14,430 bases of DNA from JBDREF01 sp043820045 (lineage in GTDB: Bacteria; Planctomycetota; Phycisphaerae; Sedimentisphaerales; Anaerobacaceae), in the NCBI GenBank assembly GCA_043820045.1, contig JBDREF010000194.1, forward strand, positions 1 through 14,430, read 5' to 3'. The notes below the pieces were generated by a model. The model had not been told where the DNA came from. It saw nothing but the letters and a program-made list of their open reading frames with translations, and did not search any database. A program made the translations under genes and the position numbers. Position 1 is the stretch's first letter, and each line of letters starts with the position of its first letter. Shown here piece by piece: positions 12,798 to 14,430 of the stretch.

Positions 12798-13874
12798 ATG
12801 CTAACGGACAGAGTATTAGGCTGGTTCAGTATGGACATGGGCATCGATCTCGGCACCTGCTCGACCCTCGTTTGCGTTCGCGGCAGGGGTATTGTCCTCA
12901 ATGAGCCCTCAGTAGTCGCCGTTCGCAGGGGGACCAACATCGTGCTCAACAACGGCCAGGCGGTCGGCCTCGTTGCACGTGAAATGTTGGGCAAGACTCC
13001 CGGATCCATCAGCGCAATAAGACCTCTGAAAGACGGCGTTATCAGCGATTTCGAAATAACCGAAGCAATGCTGGCTTATTTCATACGCAAGGCGCATGGA
13101 AACACCGGAATCATAAGACCTCGGGTTGTAATAGCCGTACCGGGCGGAATCACGGATGTCGAACGCCAGGCGGTCATAGCCACCGCAGAACGTGCCGGCG
13201 CACGCAAGGTTTATCTGGTAGAGGAGCCGATGGCGGCCGGAATCGGCGCCGGGCTGCCTATCACGGACCCCACCGCGTCGATGATTGTCGATATCGGCGG
13301 AGGAACCACCGAGGTGGCCATAATGAGTCTGGCCGATATCGCTGCCTGCGAGTCAATCCGAGTCGGCGGCGATGATATGGATGAAGCAGTGATCAACCAT
13401 CTCAAGAGGACTTACAACCTGCTTGTAGGCGAAGCCAGGGCTGAAAAAGTCAAGAAACAAATCGGCTCGGCCGTTCCGCTGGACGAGGAGCTGACAATGG
13501 AGGTGGCCGGCAGGGACACAATCTCTGGAATGCCGAGAAAGATTATCATTACCAGTGAGGAGATTCGCGCGGCCCTTCGGGACCCTGTGGCTGCGATCAT
13601 GGATGCGGTTGCCTCAACGCTGGAAAAAGCCGAACCGGAACTGGCGGCGGACCTCATCGACAACGGCATACACATCTGCGGCGGCGGCTCGCTGCTGCGA
13701 GGACTGGATGTGGCATTGTCTAATGCGAGCGGTTTGAAAGTCCAAATGGTCGAGGACCCCCTGACCGCGGTGGCCAGAGGTACCGGCATATACCTGGAAA
13801 ATCTGGAGCTGTGGAAAGATACGATGGACTGTAGCGAATACGGCTCCAGGCAACATACGGGGCATCGTGTGTAA
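12798..13874 (+). CDS. mreB: Rod shape-determining protein MreB
   Basis: This 358-residue bacterial actin has all nucleotide-binding motifs: phosphate-1 MGIDLGTCSTLVCV (14-27), IVLNEPSVVAV (32-42), VPGGITDVERQAVIATAERA, the connecting segment VYLVEEPMAAGIGAGLPI, phosphate-2 IVDIGGGTTEVAIMSLADIA and the adenosine motif HICGGGSLLRGL. The N-terminal amphipathic helix (TDRVLGWFSM) fits membrane binding. MreB polymers under the membrane guide the elongation machinery for peptidoglycan. The frame is open from 12705, but ATG 12798 is chosen because AAAGGA lies seven bases upstream and the MLTDRVLGWF start matches the family. The C-terminus has a tail of about 15 residues beyond the usual end (CSEYGSRQHTGHRV). 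mreC follows after 14 bp. Confidence 0.97.
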   Translation: MLTDRVLGWFSMDMGIDLGTCSTLVCVRGRGIVLNEPSVVAVRRGTNIVLNNGQAVGLVAREMLGKTPGSISAIRPLKDGVISDFEITEAMLAYFIRKAHGNTGIIRPRVVIAVPGGITDVERQAVIATAERAGARKVYLVEEPMAAGIGAGLPITDPTASMIVDIGGGTTEVAIMSLADIAACESIRVGGDDMDEAVINHLKRTYNLLVGEARAEKVKKQIGSAVPLDEELTMEVAGRDTISGMPRKIIITSEEIRAALRDPVAAIMDAVASTLEKAEPELAADLIDNGIHICGGGSLLRGLDVALSNASGLKVQMVEDPLTAVARGTGIYLENLELWKDTMDCSEYGSRQHTGHRV

Positions 13875-13888
13875 TATGCAATGCGATT

Positions 13889-14430
13889 ATGATGAAAAGG
13901 CAAACCAGAGCTTCTGACCGAGTCCTGTTTATCTCGCTTTTGTTGGCCGGGTCCATTTTCTACTTTGCCCCGCAAAGACTGACAAACAAACTCCAGTTTG
14001 CCTTTGTGCGTGTCTTCTGCTGGCCTCTGACCGTCGGCGGAGACATTTCACTTGCGGCCTCAGGCCTTATCGCTTCGGCGCAAGGCTCACCCGAACAGGT
14101 TGTCAGCCGCGAGAGATACGATAAGCTCCACAACCATCTCGCCAACGTTACGGAATGGCTCAGGCAGGAACGGCAGAATGTGGAAAAACTCTCGGGACTG
14201 CGAGACAGGCCGGTCTGGAAAGGCGTGAATTTTGTCTTGGCCGATGTGATCACTGCTTCCGTTGACGGGCTGCACGGCGAGCTTATTGTCAACCGGGGCG
14301 CCGGAGACGGCCTGGGAGCGGGCCAGTTTGTAATGGCCAATGACAGTATCGTAGGGGTCGTGGCCGAAGTGGGTACCCGCACCGCCCGCATTAGATTGAT
14401 TACCGATCCGTCGTCCAAAATAGCCGTCAA
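13889..14430 (+). CDS. mreC: Rod shape-determining protein MreC, C-terminus cut by window edge
   Basis: The first 180 codons of mreC are open to the window edge. The product has a short basic start (MMKRQTRASDR), one membrane helix (VLFISLLLAGSIFYFAP, 12-28), a predicted coiled-coil (about 70-103; SRERYDKLHNHLANVTEWLR) and the start of the first beta-barrel (VNFVLADVITASVDG, then ELIVNRGAGDGLGAGQFVMA and GVVAEVGTRTARIRLITDPS). MreC is a periplasmic scaffold that forms filaments and couples MreB to PBP2/RodA. Two adjacent ATGs occur (13889 and 13892), neither with a clear Shine-Dalgarno; 14 bp after the mreB stop, translational coupling is likely. mreD would be expected beyond the edge. Confidence 0.93.
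   Translation, partial: MMKRQTRASDRVLFISLLLAGSIFYFAPQRLTNKLQFAFVRVFCWPLTVGGDISLAASGLIASAQGSPEQVVSRERYDKLHNHLANVTEWLRQERQNVEKLSGLRDRPVWKGVNFVLADVITASVDGLHGELIVNRGAGDGLGAGQFVMANDSIVGVVAEVGTRTARIRLITDPSSKIAV

Overview
The window looks like a piece of a bacterial chromosome of moderate GC, most likely from an uncultured planctomycete near the Phycisphaerae/Sedimentisphaerales. This is an inference from the gene mix: an MreB-MreC pair behind a degenerate amidase-like protein, a sigma-70 factor with a long DNA-binding N-terminal extension, sigma-54, a corrinoid protein and a small SRP RNA. No rRNA or tRNA gene is visible to settle it.

Region by region. (1) 1-1022, minus strand: an ArsR-type repressor followed at once by an ArsP/PF03773-type permease that runs off the left edge, a probable metalloid or metal efflux unit. 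(2) 1150-6843, minus strand: a housekeeping block reading SRP RNA, dnaX, recR, rpoN. The SRP RNA-dnaX-recR order is the ancient arrangement known from Bacillus subtilis, but the ybaB/ebfC gene usually found between dnaX and recR is absent. In its place lie a REP-associated tyrosine transposase, four REP-like repeats and a small accessory gene. A second accessory unit, a four-helix-bundle protein gene bracketed by a 15-bp inverted repeat, sits between the SRP RNA and dnaX. dnaX carries a run of ten A residues on its coding strand just after the clamp-loader core, where a slip in either direction leads to a nearby stop codon; this suggests that tau and a gamma-like short form are both made. (3) 6973-7313, plus strand: a strong promoter, a roughly 120-nt structured leader and a small [4Fe-4S] ferredoxin. 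(4) 7516-8940: proC on the minus strand, divergent from a flavin-reductase-like FMN protein on the plus strand. (5) 8983-11485, minus strand: an unusual multi-domain sigma factor, a clear intrinsic terminator, and an orphan corrinoid (B12-binding) protein with its own promoter and a 9-bp-arm palindrome just upstream of it. (6) 11944-14430, plus strand: a membrane-anchored amidase/PGRP-like protein without the usual zinc ligands, mreB, and the 5' part of mreC; a cell-shape and cell-wall cluster.

The most notable points are the dnaX slippage tract, the invaded SRP RNA-dnaX-recR block, the sigma factor with excisionase/MerR-like and resolvase-like helix-turn-helix modules and a divergent region 2.4, and the probable pseudo-amidase next to mreB. 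I found no phage, CRISPR array or obvious defence island.
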